Source: Lachnospiraceae bacterium (GTDB lineage Bacteria; Bacillota_A; Clostridia; Lachnospirales; Lachnospiraceae). From it: DNA of 64,000 bases. This document shows, piece by piece, positions 44,927 through 54,833 of the stretch. The stretch lies in NCBI GenBank assembly GCA_021770615.1, contig JAETQR010000009.1, positions 62,001 through 126,000 on the forward strand, given 5' to 3'. The position numbers were made by a program, and so were the translations under genes. The first letter of the stretch is position 1, and every line of letters begins with the position of its first letter. Under the pieces are notes generated by a model that saw only the letters and a program-made list of their open reading frames with translations, had not been told where the DNA came from and ran no database searches.

Positions 44927-46771
44927 ATGGTGTTTAATATTGACGAAGAACTCAAAAAACTTCCGGACAAACCGGGAGTATATCTGATGCATGACAAGGA
45001 TGACCATATCATCTATGTCGGAAAGGCGATCGTGCTTAAAAACCGGGTGAGACAGTATTTTCAAAAAAGCCGGAATGTATCGCCGAAGATCGAGAGGATG
45101 ATCGAGCAGATTGCATGGTTTGAGTATATTGTGACCGACAGCGAACTGGAAGCGCTTGTGCTGGAGTGCAATCTGATCAAAGAACACAATCCCAAATATA
45201 ATACGATGTTAAAGGATGGCAAAAGCTATCCTTTTTTGAAAGCGACGATCCAGGAGGAGTACCCCCGTTTTGTGTTTGCAAGGCAGATGAAGCGGGATGG
45301 CGCCAAGTATTTTGGGCCGTTTACGAGTGGGGCGGCGATCCGGGATACGATCGAGTTATTAAATAAGCTTTTTCATCTGAGGAACTGCCGCCGTGTCCTT
45401 CCACGCGATTTCGGAAAGGAGCGTCCGTGCCTGTATCATCAGATGGGACAGTGCCCGGCGCCCTGTCAGGGAAATGTGGACAGTGAGGTGTACCGGGAGA
45501 ATTTTCAAAAAGCAATTTCATTTTTGAATGGTAATACAAAGGAAGTGCTGGCGGAGCTGCAGGAGCGGATGGAGGAACTGGCGCAGAATATGCAGTTCGA
45601 GGAAGCGGCTGTGTACCGGGATCTGATCCAGAGTGTGAAGCAGGTCACAGAACGTCAGAAGATAACAAGTGATGACAATGAGGACCGGGATATCATCGCA
45701 CTGGCGAGAAAGGACGACGAGGCGGTTGTGCAGGTGTTTTTTATCCGTGGTGGGAAGCTGATCGGGCGGGAGCATTATTATCTGACTGGTGTTTTTGAGG
45801 AAGAGGAAGGACATATACTCGGGGCCTTTATCAAGCAGATGTATGCGGGAACTCCCTATATCCCGCGAGAACTCTGGACAGAGTGCGAGCCGGAGGACAG
45901 TGGGGCGATCTTAGAGTGGCTGGCTAAGAAAAGAGGTCACAAGGTATTTTTAAGAAATCCCAAGCGGGGAGAGAAAGAGCGGCTTTTGGATCTTGCAAAA
46001 CGGAATGCCCGGATGGTGCTCACGCAGGATGCGGAGAAACTGAAGCGAGAGAGGGAGCGTACGCTGGGTGCGATGGAGGAGATCGAGGGACTTTTGGGAC
46101 TTGATGGCCTGAACCGCGTGGAATCGTATGATATATCAAATATCAATGGATTTGAGACGGTTGGCTCTATGGTGGTATTTGAAAAAGGGCGTGCCAAGAA
46201 AAATGATTATCGGAAATTCCGCATCCGTTCGGTGACGGGGCCGGATGACTACCGCTCGATGGAAGAGCTTCTGACGAGAAGATTTACCCATGGAAAACGG
46301 GAGGATTTATCAGAGATGGATTCGTTCCGTTTATTTCCGGATGTAATCTTTATGGATGGCGGTAAGGGACAGGTGAATATAGCCGAAAAGGTATTGGAGG
46401 AGCTTAATATCCGGATTCCGGTATGCGGTATGGTAAAGGACGACCATCACCGCACGAGGGGGCTGTTTTTCCGGAATGAGGAGATTCCGATCGATACGCA
46501 TGGTCAGGGATTCCGTCTGATCACGAGGATTCAGGACGAGACGCACCGGTTTGCGATCGAGTATCACCGGCAGATCCGGGGGAAGACACAGGTTCATTCC
46601 ATATTGGATGACATCCCGACGATCGGGGCGGCGAGACGGAAGGCACTGATGAAATACTATGCGTCGATCGAGGATATTAAAAATGCGTCGGTCGAGGAAC
46701 TTCGGGAGATTCCGGGTATGAATGAGAAATCGGCGAAGGCTGTCGCAGAGTTTTTCAGGGAGGAGTGCTGA
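44927..46771 (+). CDS. uvrC: Excinuclease ABC subunit C
   Basis: The 614-residue dual-incision nuclease of nucleotide excision repair. In order: GIY-YIG domain ([19 protein letters not shown]), Cys-rich CPAPCQGNV, a UVR motif for UvrB binding ([15 protein letters not shown]), the RNase-H-like C-terminal endonuclease ([20 protein letters not shown]) and a tandem HhH domain ([31 protein letters not shown]). GGAGG precedes ATG 44927. The stop overlaps the following GNAT gene by 1 bp. Confidence 0.97.
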   Translation: MVFNIDEELKKLPDKPGVYLMHDKDDHIIYVGKAIVLKNRVRQYFQKSRNVSPKIERMIEQIAWFEYIVTDSELEALVLECNLIKEHNPKYNTMLKDGKSYPFLKATIQEEYPRFVFARQMKRDGAKYFGPFTSGAAIRDTIELLNKLFHLRNCRRVLPRDFGKERPCLYHQMGQCPAPCQGNVDSEVYRENFQKAISFLNGNTKEVLAELQERMEELAQNMQFEEAAVYRDLIQSVKQVTERQKITSDDNEDRDIIALARKDDEAVVQVFFIRGGKLIGREHYYLTGVFEEEEGHILGAFIKQMYAGTPYIPRELWTECEPEDSGAILEWLAKKRGHKVFLRNPKRGEKERLLDLAKRNARMVLTQDAEKLKRERERTLGAMEEIEGLLGLDGLNRVESYDISNINGFETVGSMVVFEKGRAKKNDYRKFRIRSVTGPDDYRSMEELLTRRFTHGKREDLSEMDSFRLFPDVIFMDGGKGQVNIAEKVLEELNIRIPVCGMVKDDHHRTRGLFFRNEEIPIDTHGQGFRLITRIQDETHRFAIEYHRQIRGKTQVHSILDDIPTIGAARRKALMKYYASIEDIKNASVEELREIPGMNEKSAKAVAEFFREEC

Positions 46772-47196
46772 TGAATGAGAGTCGGCTGTTTAAAGAAAAT
46801 GTGTTAGGTTATGAGGATTATTGTAGATTGAGAGAAAGCGTTGGGTGGCAGCTTTTTTCAGAGGAGCAAACACAAAAGGCTCTTAGCAATAGTTTGTACA
46901 CGGTAATTGCAGTTGATGATGATCAGGCAGTTGGTATGGGAAGGCTGATCGGTGACGGAATGTACTATATGATAGCTGATATTGTGGTACAGCCGGATTA
47001 TCAGAGACGGGGGATCGGCAGCAAAATTGTCAATAGGATAATCGAGTATGTTGATCAGGCAACGCCATCCGGCGGGCGTTCCAGTATACAGTTGATTGCA
47101 GAAAAGGAGAAAGAACTTTTTTATGAGAAAATGGGATTTAAAGTAATCCCACATGAATGTTGTGGTTCTGGTATGAGGATGGTTATTCGGAAATAG
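46771..47196 (+). CDS. GNAT-family N-acetyltransferase
   Basis: A 141-residue acetyltransferase with the acetyl-CoA loop QPDYQRRGIGSKIVNRIIEY near residue 75 and the C-terminal FYEKMGFKVIPHECCGSGM. It is coupled to uvrC (TGATG overlap, GGGAGGAG site). The GRLIGDGMYYMIADIVVQ stretch is typical of the small GNAT subgroup found behind many clostridial housekeeping genes; substrate unknown. Confidence 0.9.
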   Translation: MNESRLFKENVLGYEDYCRLRESVGWQLFSEEQTQKALSNSLYTVIAVDDDQAVGMGRLIGDGMYYMIADIVVQPDYQRRGIGSKIVNRIIEYVDQATPSGGRSSIQLIAEKEKELFYEKMGFKVIPHECCGSGMRMVIRK

Positions 47197-47232
47197 GAAC
47201 GGAAGGCCTATAACATTTAAAGAAAGGAAATT

Positions 47233-47615
47233 TTGGAGGCTCTGGAAAATGATATTTCAACATTGGTTTACCCTCCTTCATGGGACTCTACCCCGGGTGC
47301 TGATAACCCGCCGGCAGAGACAGTTGCCCCACCTTCCAGTGGGACAGGGAATCCGTCTGCTAGTATTGCTGTGCCATCTGTTGGAACAGCTTCGCAGCGC
47401 CCATTCTCTGTTGCACCGAATCAGAACAGTAAGGTTTCATCTCCTGCAAAAGTATTATGGAAGTCGATTAAGAATATAAGGGTAGAAAAGTGGTACTGGC
47501 ATATAAAAAGGCATTGGCTATTATAGGTATGATTGAATGTGCAATAGGTTTTGTTACCTATGCGGGAGTTCCGATTGAAGGCATGATCATAAATGCAAGA
47601 TTTATGGGAACGTGA
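47233..47615 (+). pseudogene. Remnant of a secreted Pro/Thr-linker protein
   Basis: A 97-codon frame from TTG 47233 reads through a Pro/Ser/Thr-rich linker (NPPAETVAPPSSGTGNPSAS) into PAKVLWKSIKNIRVEKW, resembling the start of an FN3-like surface domain, and then falls out of frame. In the next frame KVVLAYKKALAIIGMIECAI continues to a stop at 47615. No signal peptide remains. It is probably the debris of a surface protein like that at 6.5 kb. Confidence 0.5.
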
Positions 47616-47714
47616 GAAACTTTAAAAAATAGTCATTGATACTATACTTTTACAGGTGTATACTATAATTATATCAAAGGGCATAGTTCAAATGTTGGAA
47701 GAGAGTGATAGTAT

Positions 47715-48029
47715 TTGATTGATATCAAGGTAATAAAAAACATGAATAGGCCTGAACATATAGCATTAACTAAACATGCCAGAGAACGCTTGGTGGAGCG
47801 GGGCATATCGATTGCGGATATCATGACGGGAATAGAAACGGGTGAGATCATTAAGCAGTATGAAGATGATAGACCGCTTCCCAGTTGTTTAATTTTAGGA
47901 CATTTAATGAATAATAGGTGTATTCATATTGTTGCAAGCAATGACGAAGAATATATATACTTAATAACTGCATATTATCCGGATCCAGAACAATGGGAAG
48001 ATGATTTCAGGACAAGAAAGGGGTGTTGA
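47715..48029 (+). CDS. DUF4258 protein, probable toxin
   Basis: About 104 residues, with the DUF4258 core LTKHARERLVERGISIADIM near residue 20, and LPSCLILGHLMNNRCIHIVA followed by YLITAYYPDPEQWEDDF. The family has a RelE-like look and is commonly encoded just before a YgiT-type zinc-finger protein, as here (2 bp gap). Start is TTG 47715 after GAAGAGAG, or ATG 47742. Confidence 0.8.
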   Translation: MIDIKVIKNMNRPEHIALTKHARERLVERGISIADIMTGIETGEIIKQYEDDRPLPSCLILGHLMNNRCIHIVASNDEEYIYLITAYYPDPEQWEDDFRTRKGC

Positions 48030-48031
48030 TT

Positions 48032-48259
48032 ATGCGATGTATGGAGTGTGGGGCAATGGCTGAAAGGGGATACACAACAGATGTTACGGATTTAGGAGAT
48101 GGCCTTGTTATTGTGCGTAATGTGCCTTGTCACAAATGTATGGAGTGCAATGAGGTTATTTATACTGCTGATGTAGTGAAACACCTTGAAAAGATTGTTG
48201 AAACAGCCAAAAAACTCATGCAGGAGATTTCAATCATTGATTATTCAAAGGTTGCATAA
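48032..48259 (+). CDS. YgiT-type zinc-finger protein, probable antitoxin
   Basis: A 75-residue protein with two CxxC pairs (MRCMECGAM and CHKCMECNEV) forming a zinc site as in the N-terminal half of MqsA, followed by a helix (DVVKHLEKIVETAKKLMQEI). It lacks the C-terminal HTH of full MqsA. ATG 48032 is preceded by AAAGGGG. It pairs with the DUF4258 gene. Confidence 0.85.
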   Translation: MRCMECGAMAERGYTTDVTDLGDGLVIVRNVPCHKCMECNEVIYTADVVKHLEKIVETAKKLMQEISIIDYSKVA

Positions 48260-48260
48260 T

Positions 48261-48294
48261 AAAAAAGCCTCGGAGGTGGTCTTCGGGGTTTTTT
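48261..48294 (+). terminator. Terminator of the DUF4258/YgiT pair
   Basis: AAAAAAGCCTCGGAG pairs (with wobbles) to CTTCGGGGTTTTTT around GTGGT. Confidence 0.85.
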
Positions 48295-48369
48295 GCTAAA
48301 GTAAAGACAAAGTTTTTATGTGCTTTGATTTCACGGAAGAGGAGTTTTTCAACTTCCTCACGGGAACGT

Positions 48370-48405
48370 AAAAAAATCGCCACCTTTCCAGATGACGATT
48401 TTTTT
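48370..48405 (-). terminator. Terminator of the leftward chemoreceptor gene
   Basis: AAAAAAATCG(C)CA and TG(A)CGATTTTTTT form a stem around a short loop, 7 bp past the stop codon at 48412. Confidence 0.8.
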
Positions 48406-48411
48406 GCTGAA

Positions 48412-50484
48412 TTATACCAACTTAAATTTTGTCATTTCCTGCTGCATCTCTGTTGATACCTGAGAGAGTGCATCGATACGCTCTGACACATTCTGAATTC
48501 CGTGCAGCTGTTCTTCTAAAGAGTCAGCCGCTTTATCTGTCAACTCTGCTGTATTGGCAGAGATGTTTCTGATTTTCTCAACTGCCTGAACTACAGAATG
48601 ATTGCTTTCGTGCATATCCCCTACCAGCTGTTCTATATCTCTGACAGACTCCTTTGTTTTCTCCGCCAGCACACGGAAGTCCGTAAAAGTATCCTGCACC
48701 TTATCCACAACTTTTGTCTGTCCCTCAATGCTGTTACGGATTGTTTCTATATTGGCGACTGTATCCGAAATATCCGTACACAACTCCTCAATAATCTTCT
48801 CAATATCGGCAGTAGCGCTTGTTGAATCTGTGGCAAGTTTTCCAATCGACTCTGCAACTACGGAAAATCCCTTTCCTTGTTCTCCGGCACGAGCTGCCTC
48901 GATCGAAGCGTTCAGGGCAAGCAATCCTGTCTGGCTGGAAATTTCATTAATTGTATTTAATATTCCTGAAATCTTCTGGGAACGGTCCTCCAGCAGATGA
49001 ATCTTTTCAAAAGCTACTGTCATTCGCTGTGATGCAGATTCGTTTTGTGCCTTCAATTCCGAGACGCCTGCCATACCGTTTTCACCGGACAGCATCGTAT
49101 TTTGTGCATCCTGTAGCAAAAGACTGTTCTTCTTCTGCAGCTGTCCGAAATTTTCTTCCAGGGCTTCTGCTTTCATAAAAACCTGATGTATTTCATCATT
49201 CTGTCTTTCTGTACCGTCTGAAATTTCCCGTACTGCCTTGCTGATAGAATCCGCTTCTGTTTCTATATCTTTTAGATTACCGGAACTTTGCACAACTTCT
49301 CCTGTAATACCGGTCAGTTTTGAAAGTATAACAGATATTTTGGCTGTCATCTTGTTCAGACTCTTTGAAAGTGTACCGATTTCATCAAGACCATCCTCTG
49401 GTGCCCGAACCGTAAAATCACCATCTGATGCATTTTTTATCAGTTCTGTTATAGTAACAACCGGTTTTGTCAACTTACGCGCCAGCAAAGTAATAACAAA
49501 AGCGGCAACGGCGATTATCAATACTGCTATGAATATTGCTATCAAGATAATTCGATACACCACAGCCATCGCTGACGATTCTTTGTGGAGTGTTATAACA
49601 GACCATGAATTGGATTCTCCTTTTAACGGAATGGATGCATAACTTACAAAATAAGATTCTCCGTCATTTTTCATTTTTTGGCTGCCCGAATTTCCCGCCA
49701 TAACATCAGCAATTATTTTCTGATAGTCTTCTGAGATGGTAATGTTTTGCTCCTCTGTTATGATAGCGCCGTCTGCATCCAGTAATGGTTGTCCATTGTC
49801 ATCTTTTTTGGATACGGTTTTTGTCAAAAGATTGTAATTATATAATTCTTCTATCTGTATGCTGTCCGGATGGGCAACTACAACACCTTCCCCGTCTATA
49901 ACAAATGAATACTCCCCATTCTCCATGTCAGAAAAATTATTAATAAGACTTTGCAGATAATCTAATTTTAAATCCACTGCAAAAACACCTACCAATCCTC
50001 CATCCCTGTACATAGGATAGAAAATTGACGCACACGGCATGCCTGTATTTACTGAATAATAGGATTTAGAGACAAAAGCCTTTTTCTCTTCCATAGTCTG
50101 TGTAAACCACCATCGTGTTGAACGATCCGCCAAATCACCGGATGAGCGTCCTGTCTGCATTCCATCTGTCCCCTGAATATAAAGCAGTTCCAGATAGGAA
50201 TTTCTCTTTACGCAATCCTCCAAAATTGGTGTCTGTACATCCGTTTTCATGGTAAGGATACTGGGATTGACTGACAATTCTTCTGTGACTTCGTAAGCAC
50301 CATCCATAAATGTCGCTATATCACTCGCTACAAGCAAGGACTTATCTCTTCCCCGGCTATAGATTTCATCCTCATACGTTTTTGAAAAAATAGTAGCTAT
50401 GATTCCCGTTAAGATCAGTGCCAGTATGCATACAATGGTTATCATTGGAAACAACAACTGCCCTAAAATACTTTTCTTTTTCAT
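48412..50484 (-). CDS. Methyl-accepting chemotaxis protein with Cache sensor
   Basis: A 690-residue chemoreceptor. TM1 at about residues 9-32 ([19 protein letters not shown]), an extracytoplasmic double-Cache-like domain of about 270 residues ([36 protein letters not shown]), TM2 ([20 protein letters not shown]), HAMP, and a full signalling hairpin with the tip [23 protein letters not shown] 50484 has GGAG 7 nt upstream; the first ATG of the longer frame has none. Unlike the receptor at 19.2 kb, it is intact. It is a single gene with its own terminator. The ligand is probably a small metabolite. Confidence 0.93.
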   Translation of the reverse strand: MKKKSILGQLLFPMITIVCILALILTGIIATIFSKTYEDEIYSRGRDKSLLVASDIATFMDGAYEVTEELSVNPSILTMKTDVQTPILEDCVKRNSYLELLYIQGTDGMQTGRSSGDLADRSTRWWFTQTMEEKKAFVSKSYYSVNTGMPCASIFYPMYRDGGLVGVFAVDLKLDYLQSLINNFSDMENGEYSFVIDGEGVVVAHPDSIQIEELYNYNLLTKTVSKKDDNGQPLLDADGAIITEEQNITISEDYQKIIADVMAGNSGSQKMKNDGESYFVSYASIPLKGESNSWSVITLHKESSAMAVVYRIILIAIFIAVLIIAVAAFVITLLARKLTKPVVTITELIKNASDGDFTVRAPEDGLDEIGTLSKSLNKMTAKISVILSKLTGITGEVVQSSGNLKDIETEADSISKAVREISDGTERQNDEIHQVFMKAEALEENFGQLQKKNSLLLQDAQNTMLSGENGMAGVSELKAQNESASQRMTVAFEKIHLLEDRSQKISGILNTINEISSQTGLLALNASIEAARAGEQGKGFSVVAESIGKLATDSTSATADIEKIIEELCTDISDTVANIETIRNSIEGQTKVVDKVQDTFTDFRVLAEKTKESVRDIEQLVGDMHESNHSVVQAVEKIRNISANTAELTDKAADSLEEQLHGIQNVSERIDALSQVSTEMQQEMTKFKLV

Positions 50485-50502
50485 TGGTTTCTCCTTTATC
50501 AT

Positions 50503-50833
50503 TTCGTACTATTCTCTATTTATAAAGTATAACACAATATATCTGATAAATGAAGTAGTCGTTTTGAAATTCCGGCGGCGATGTGTTGTGAAACTGTTTT
50601 TTGCCTGCTGGTTGGTTTCTCCGATTACGTAGAGCTTTGATATTCAATGGAGTGGTTAGAGAGTGTAGATGGGATTAAGGCGAAGAGGTTGTAAATAATG
50701 TATTACAAAAGGTTCAGAGCAAGAGCCCTGAATTTTTGTGGTAAATGGAAACTGAAAGTGCTATAATTAAAGTAGCAAATGAGAATTGTAGATTAAATTT
50801 TAGGAGGAGATATGGGGGATACTAAAATAGTCT
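50503..50833 (+). other. Intergenic region with a repeated promoter segment
   Basis: No gene. TATAAT at 50761-50766 sits in TGTGGTAAATGGAAACTGAA plus AGTGC, a segment that recurs with changes at about 53919-53965 (TATGGTAAACAGGGAGTGAA, AGTGG, TATAAT). Each copy lies upstream of an acetyltransferase gene. Confidence 0.45.
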
Positions 50834-51481
50834 ATGCCTTTTCGCATCCATTTGAATGAAGAAAGCGACGAAACAGAATTGAGAGTTCTTATTCAAGGTG
50901 TTCAAGAGGGTAGAGTACCGCCAATATGGCATATAACGCCAGACGTAACGCTGGATAATATTATTGATATTATGAAGAAAAATGGATTTAAAGATTTGTC
51001 AGAAGATGCGTCTGAGCCGGAGCCTACGATGTTGTTATACAAAAATGATTTTATTCCTTATGAAGAGATAGACAGTCCTATTATTTGCCGAAAAATAAGT
51101 GCAAAGAAAGATTTTAAATTGTGGATAGATGTGGTTAATACGGCATTGCACGGTTGGGATATGATTAATGCAGATCATTATTTTACATGGGTGGTAAACA
51201 ATAATAACAATATCTATCTGACTGAAATTAATGGGATAGCTATTTCAACGTGTGTGACAATTCAAAATAAGAATACAGCTTCATTGGAATTTGTATTGAC
51301 TCTCGAAGAATATCGAAGAAGAAAGGCGGCAGCATTATTATGTTCTTATACAATTAAACACTTGTTGAATAAAGGTGCAGAGATAGTGACGCCTGGTGCG
51401 CGCGGTTACTTTGCATCTTTATACGAAAGGTTAGGGTTTCAAAGAGGTTTTAATAATACGATTATGAGATTTGACTTTTGA
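50834..51481 (+). CDS. GNAT-like acetyltransferase, start uncertain
   Basis: 215 residues. The C-terminal half has GNAT features (FVLTLEEYRRRKAAALLCSY, GYFASLYERLGFQRGFNNTI). The N-terminal 75 residues are of unknown type. ATG 50834 has no ribosome site, whereas a perfect AGGAGGAGAT stands before ATG 50812, whose frame (MGDTKIVYAFSHPFE) closes after 15 codons by TGA. One indel near 50855 would join that start to the long frame. The gene is either frameshifted at its 5' end or has a short coupling leader. AT-rich. Confidence 0.68.
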   Translation: MPFRIHLNEESDETELRVLIQGVQEGRVPPIWHITPDVTLDNIIDIMKKNGFKDLSEDASEPEPTMLLYKNDFIPYEEIDSPIICRKISAKKDFKLWIDVVNTALHGWDMINADHYFTWVVNNNNNIYLTEINGIAISTCVTIQNKNTASLEFVLTLEEYRRRKAAALLCSYTIKHLLNKGAEIVTPGARGYFASLYERLGFQRGFNNTIMRFDF

Positions 51482-51499
51482 GATTATTTTGTCTATATT

Positions 51500-52183
51500 T
51501 TAATTTGAAGATGTAGTATCTTTTTGGGAAGCATAGAATAGTTTTATTTGTCTTAGGTCGCAAATAAGTTCATCGTATTTATTATAATCCCGATAAAGAA
51601 ATTCCTTTATGACTGGTGATAAGGAGAAGATGATTGAAAAGATTAGTAATATAAGAATTATTGTTTGTACAGCCATAATAATCATTTCATTTTGAGTAGC
51701 TGAATCGGCAATTTTTTGGGAAATATAAACAATAATAGGGATAATTATTGCACTTAGTGTCTTAAGAGGTTTTTTCAGTGGGGCTAAATAGTCACTTTGT
51801 ATTTTGGCTTTTTGAGTTTCTTCAATTAAGTAATCGATTAAATCAGAATTGTGGATGTCAATTTCATAGCTATGCAAGACATCAATAACCATATGCATTC
51901 GTTTTTTAGAATAAGGAGCATAGTGTTCTTTAAGCATTGTTTCAAGATTTCTTTTTGAAGAATCAAATATAGTAAAAACGATAAAGGCAATTGCATTTAA
52001 TGCTAATATGCTGTATGCTGCAAGGTTTAATTTGAGGATAACCAGAATTGCACTTGTGATACTGTTGGCAAAGATAATAACCGAAAAAATTTTTCTGTAC
52101 ATAGGGAGCTTGGTAAATGGAATAGTATTTTTAATTCCCTTTAATCCTATTTTATAACTGATAAATAAGTCACAAAATCTCAT
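51500..52183 (-). CDS. Four-helix membrane protein of unknown function
   Basis: 227 residues with two hydrophobic hairpins: residues 33-72 (VIIFANSITSAILVILKLNL, ILALNAIAFIVFTIF) and about 143-190 (LSAIIIPIIVYISQKIA, IIMAVQTIILILLIFSIIFS). Between them lies a charged cytoplasmic segment of about 70 residues (RMHMVIDVLHSYEIDIHNSD). The layout resembles small SLATT-like or pore-type membrane effectors, but no named family is recognised and no nucleotide-signalling partner is next to it. Strongly AT-rich, alone, with a weak start. Confidence 0.6.
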   Translation of the reverse strand: MRFCDLFISYKIGLKGIKNTIPFTKLPMYRKIFSVIIFANSITSAILVILKLNLAAYSILALNAIAFIVFTIFDSSKRNLETMLKEHYAPYSKKRMHMVIDVLHSYEIDIHNSDLIDYLIEETQKAKIQSDYLAPLKKPLKTLSAIIIPIIVYISQKIADSATQNEMIIMAVQTIILILLIFSIIFSLSPVIKEFLYRDYNKYDELICDLRQIKLFYASQKDTTSSN

Positions 52184-52897
52184 ATGTATTATACTCCTTT
52201 TCTATCTGTTGTTTGTGTATTCATTTATATTATCGGTATATAGGGCGGATTTTTTAATAAATTGCTGATATATGTATTACTTATGGGGTTACAAAGCTAA
52301 GTTTGCTTTTAAGAGGGAAAACCATTCAATTAGAAAGTGCAACTTTGTATAAACTTCTTGGGGGGTGAAATCTTGAATTTAATGTGGAAAAGAGAAAACG
52401 GATTGAATGTGATTGTGGGGTTGTTTCAGGCAGTGAATGAGTAGGGAAGATGACCGTATTGTGTGTGGCAGGCATGGCACGGTAATTTTGTCTGTGTGGA
52501 GAAATTTGTTGTCTTTTCTAAAGATTCTGTTATACTATAGGTAGAGATGCCTGTTTGAAGAATAAAATTGAAAAAACTGAAAAGGTAGAATTTTTGGAGT
52601 GTTCTAAAGGATAGTATAAATGCAAATAGAAGCAGTATTTGAAATGAAATCAAATCCAATAGCATGAGTGATCAAGAGATACAAAATGATTTGGAAGAAA
52701 TGACAACACTCTATTCTCTAATGGATTTTGTCTGTTTGGGAAGAAAGACAAAAGGTGATTAGCTGGCCGTTATTTTGGATAATAGAGGGATGAATCTTTA
52801 CGGCTAAAACTACATCCCTACGATATTATGATAGGTAATAAGAGTAAATTTTGTTTTAAGCGGGACACTAATAATAAAAGTGGAAAGGATGAGTCAT
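52184..52897. other. AT-rich gap with small fragments
   Basis: No complete gene. A 23-codon frame follows GGGGGGTGAAATC near 52374 (LNLMWKRENGLNVIVGLFQA) and a 32-codon frame lies near 52662 (SDQEIQNDLEEMTTLYSLMD). Both lack recognisable families and look like debris. A promoter-like TTGTCT-16-TATACT ends near 52537. Confidence 0.4.
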
Positions 52898-53071
52898 ATG
52901 GCTGTAGCATTAAAAGAAGATTATCAAAGAACTTTGGACGAACAGAAAAAAGAAGTCCGAGATCTTGTAATGGCAGGATTGGAACAGATAAAAGAGGGGA
53001 AGACAAAAGACTTTAATACTGTATGTGACAGATTGGGGAAAAAATACAGAGATGAGGCAATGTCAAATTAG
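52898..53071 (+). CDS. RelB/ParD-like antitoxin
   Basis: A 57-residue, charged, helical protein (MAVALKEDYQRTLDEQKKEV, then MAGLEQIKEGKTKDFNTVCD). It is too short for a secure family call; its job is inferred from the RelE/ParE-type gene that starts inside its last codons. ATG 52898 has AAAGGATGAG upstream. Confidence 0.65.
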   Translation: MAVALKEDYQRTLDEQKKEVRDLVMAGLEQIKEGKTKDFNTVCDRLGKKYRDEAMSN

Positions 53072-53378
53072 GATTACAGAGTTGGCAGAGGAAGATTTGG
53101 AAAATGCTGGCGATTATATTACCTATGAATTGAAAAATCCGTCTGCGGCTGAAAGTACAGTAAGTGGAATTCGTGCAAAGATAAATTCTTTGGTAAACTT
53201 TCCGGAGAGAAACGAGCTGGACGAAGATGAGTTACTTGCTGGATTGGGTGTCCGTAAAGATTACTATCGCAATTACAAAATTTATTATGTGGTTGAGGAG
53301 GATACTATTTACATAATTAGAATTTTGCATATGTTAGTTGATAGTAAAGGATGGTTGTATCGCACATTTGGGTTGTGA
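53052..53378 (+). CDS. RelE/ParE-family toxin
   Basis: 108 residues of the RelE/ParE fold: RITELAEEDLENAGDYITYE, the AESTVSGIRAKINSLVNFPE helix, and the C-terminal GLGVRKDYYRNYKIYYVVEE and IIRILHMLVDSKGWLYRTFG strands. It starts at ATG 53052, overlapping the antitoxin gene by 20 bp in another frame. It probably poisons either mRNA on ribosomes or gyrase. Confidence 0.85.
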   Translation: MRQCQIRITELAEEDLENAGDYITYELKNPSAAESTVSGIRAKINSLVNFPERNELDEDELLAGLGVRKDYYRNYKIYYVVEEDTIYIIRILHMLVDSKGWLYRTFGL

Positions 53379-53695
53379 AATTTAGTAATATCCATATGAT
53401 ACCTGTTTTCTGTGAAAATCAAAATGATTTGGGAAATATGCAAAATAGATGGCATAAAATAGCAGATAGAATATTTGTAGAGCCTAAATATTTCAGAAAA
53501 GGGTATGGCATATTTATAATGCAGGAAATTGAAAGAATTTTTTCTGATGCAAAAGAAATATTTCTTGATACACTTGTTTGGAACATTCATACAAATGCTT
53601 TTTATCAAAAACTGGGCTATATCGAGTATAAGAAAGATGATGAGTTCATTTACTATATTAAAAAGATAAACAACTGTGAACTACTCGACGATTGA
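53378..53695 (+). pseudogene. C-terminal fragment of a GNAT acetyltransferase
   Basis: Reads VEPKYFRKGYGIFIMQEIER (acetyl-CoA loop) and NIHTNAFYQKLGYIEYKKDD, the second half of a GNAT domain. The first half is missing and the frame runs back into the 3' end of the RelE gene. About 100 residues remain. Confidence 0.7.
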
Positions 53696-54071
53696 AAAAC
53701 TATTTCCTTTGAGAAGTTTGAATAGTAAACACAAAGCTGGAAATTCACATAAACATGGGTTTTTCCAGCTTTTGATATATTTTGTGGTGCTGTTTTAATA
53801 CTAAACCTTGACATAGGAGTACAATGGTCTGTATGAAGAGCAGAATAATTTAAGACAGTGGATACACAAGTTGTTAGAGTGATAAAAATGTGGGCATAGT
53901 GGTGGCTGTGCCTTATATTTTTATGGTAAACAGGGAGTGAAAGTGGTATAATCAAATTTGCAAAGTGGGTATTGTAATTGGTAGTTTGGCTTGTCTATTT
54001 CCATGATAGCATGATTCTCCAAACGATCCAAAATTTAATTTACGCTGTACCAGCAGAGAGGAAGAAGCTTG
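53696..54071 (+). other. Intergenic region with terminator and repeated promoter segment
   Basis: A terminator hairpin lies at 53733-53773 (AAAGCTGGAA with TTCCAGCTTTT). The second copy of the promoter segment noted near 50740 lies at about 53919-53965 with TATAAT at 53948-53953, before the next GNAT gene. No gene is seen. Confidence 0.5.
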
Positions 54072-54554
54072 ATGATTCGGAAAGTCAGGAAAGATGAAAT
54101 ACAGACCTGCGTGGAAGTTATCTGTAAAAGTTTTATGACAGTGGCAGATGAGTTCGGATTTACGGCAGAAAACGCACCAAGATTTACAGCATTTGCGACA
54201 ACAAAGGAACGTCTTATTTATCAAATGGAGCAAGAGCAGAGAGCGATGTTTGCCTGCTTCAAGGACGGTAAAATGGCAGGATATTATTCTCTGCTGAAGC
54301 AAAATCAGGAGGAATGTGAACTAAACAATTTATGTGTGTCAGAGGAATACAGGCATGAAAAGATTGGAGAACGGCTTTTGGAGCATGCTTTTTCGGAAGC
54401 AGAGAAGATGGGATGTTCGCAAGTGAATATCGGGATCGTAGAGGAAAATGTAAAATTACGAAAGTGGTATGAAGCATATGGGGTGGAGCATATTAGGACA
54501 GAAAAATATGATTTCTTTCCTTTTACCTGTGGGTATATGAAGAAGATATTGTAA
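54072..54554 (+). CDS. GNAT-family N-acetyltransferase
   Basis: About 160 residues with the acetyl-CoA loop LCVSEEYRHEKIGERLLEHA near residue 100 and NVKLRKWYEAYGVEHIRTEK near the C-terminus. The Q/RxxGxG/A loop is altered to RHEKIGE. Start at ATG 54072 (GAGGAAGAAG upstream). Substrate unknown. Confidence 0.87.
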   Translation: MIRKVRKDEIQTCVEVICKSFMTVADEFGFTAENAPRFTAFATTKERLIYQMEQEQRAMFACFKDGKMAGYYSLLKQNQEECELNNLCVSEEYRHEKIGERLLEHAFSEAEKMGCSQVNIGIVEENVKLRKWYEAYGVEHIRTEKYDFFPFTCGYMKKIL

Positions 54555-54570
54555 AATGGAATAAAGATGC

Positions 54571-54830
54571 GAGTTTGAACTGATTGATACAACACAACTG
54601 GAGATAGACCAAGTGGCAGATTGTATAGCACAGTTAGTAGGAATTGTGGAGGATTAGTATTTCGCAGGATATGGTACGCAGGGAGATGTTGAAAGTAAAA
54701 GATGGACCAATGACAGAAGCATTACCACTTTGGAAGTGAAATATATGCTTACTATTTTCAACTGCCATTTGAGGAAACGTTAAGAAGACACCAGATGAAA
54801 CCTAATTGCGAAGGTTTTAGTGGAGGATAA
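54571..54830 (+). pseudogene. Fragments of small AAA/P-loop kinases
   Basis: 54571-54657 reads EFELIDTTQLEIDQVADCIA, the C-terminal tail of a shikimate/adenylate-kinase-like protein. Next, 54658-54741 reads ISQDMVRREMLKVKDGPMTE and stops; a few codons on, another frame gives AYYFQLPFEETLRRHQMKPN to 54830. The last two match the middle of an AAA_33-type kinase family as I know it. The P-loop itself is absent. Two kinase genes have collapsed here between live GNAT genes. Confidence 0.6.
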
Positions 54831-54833
54831 ATA

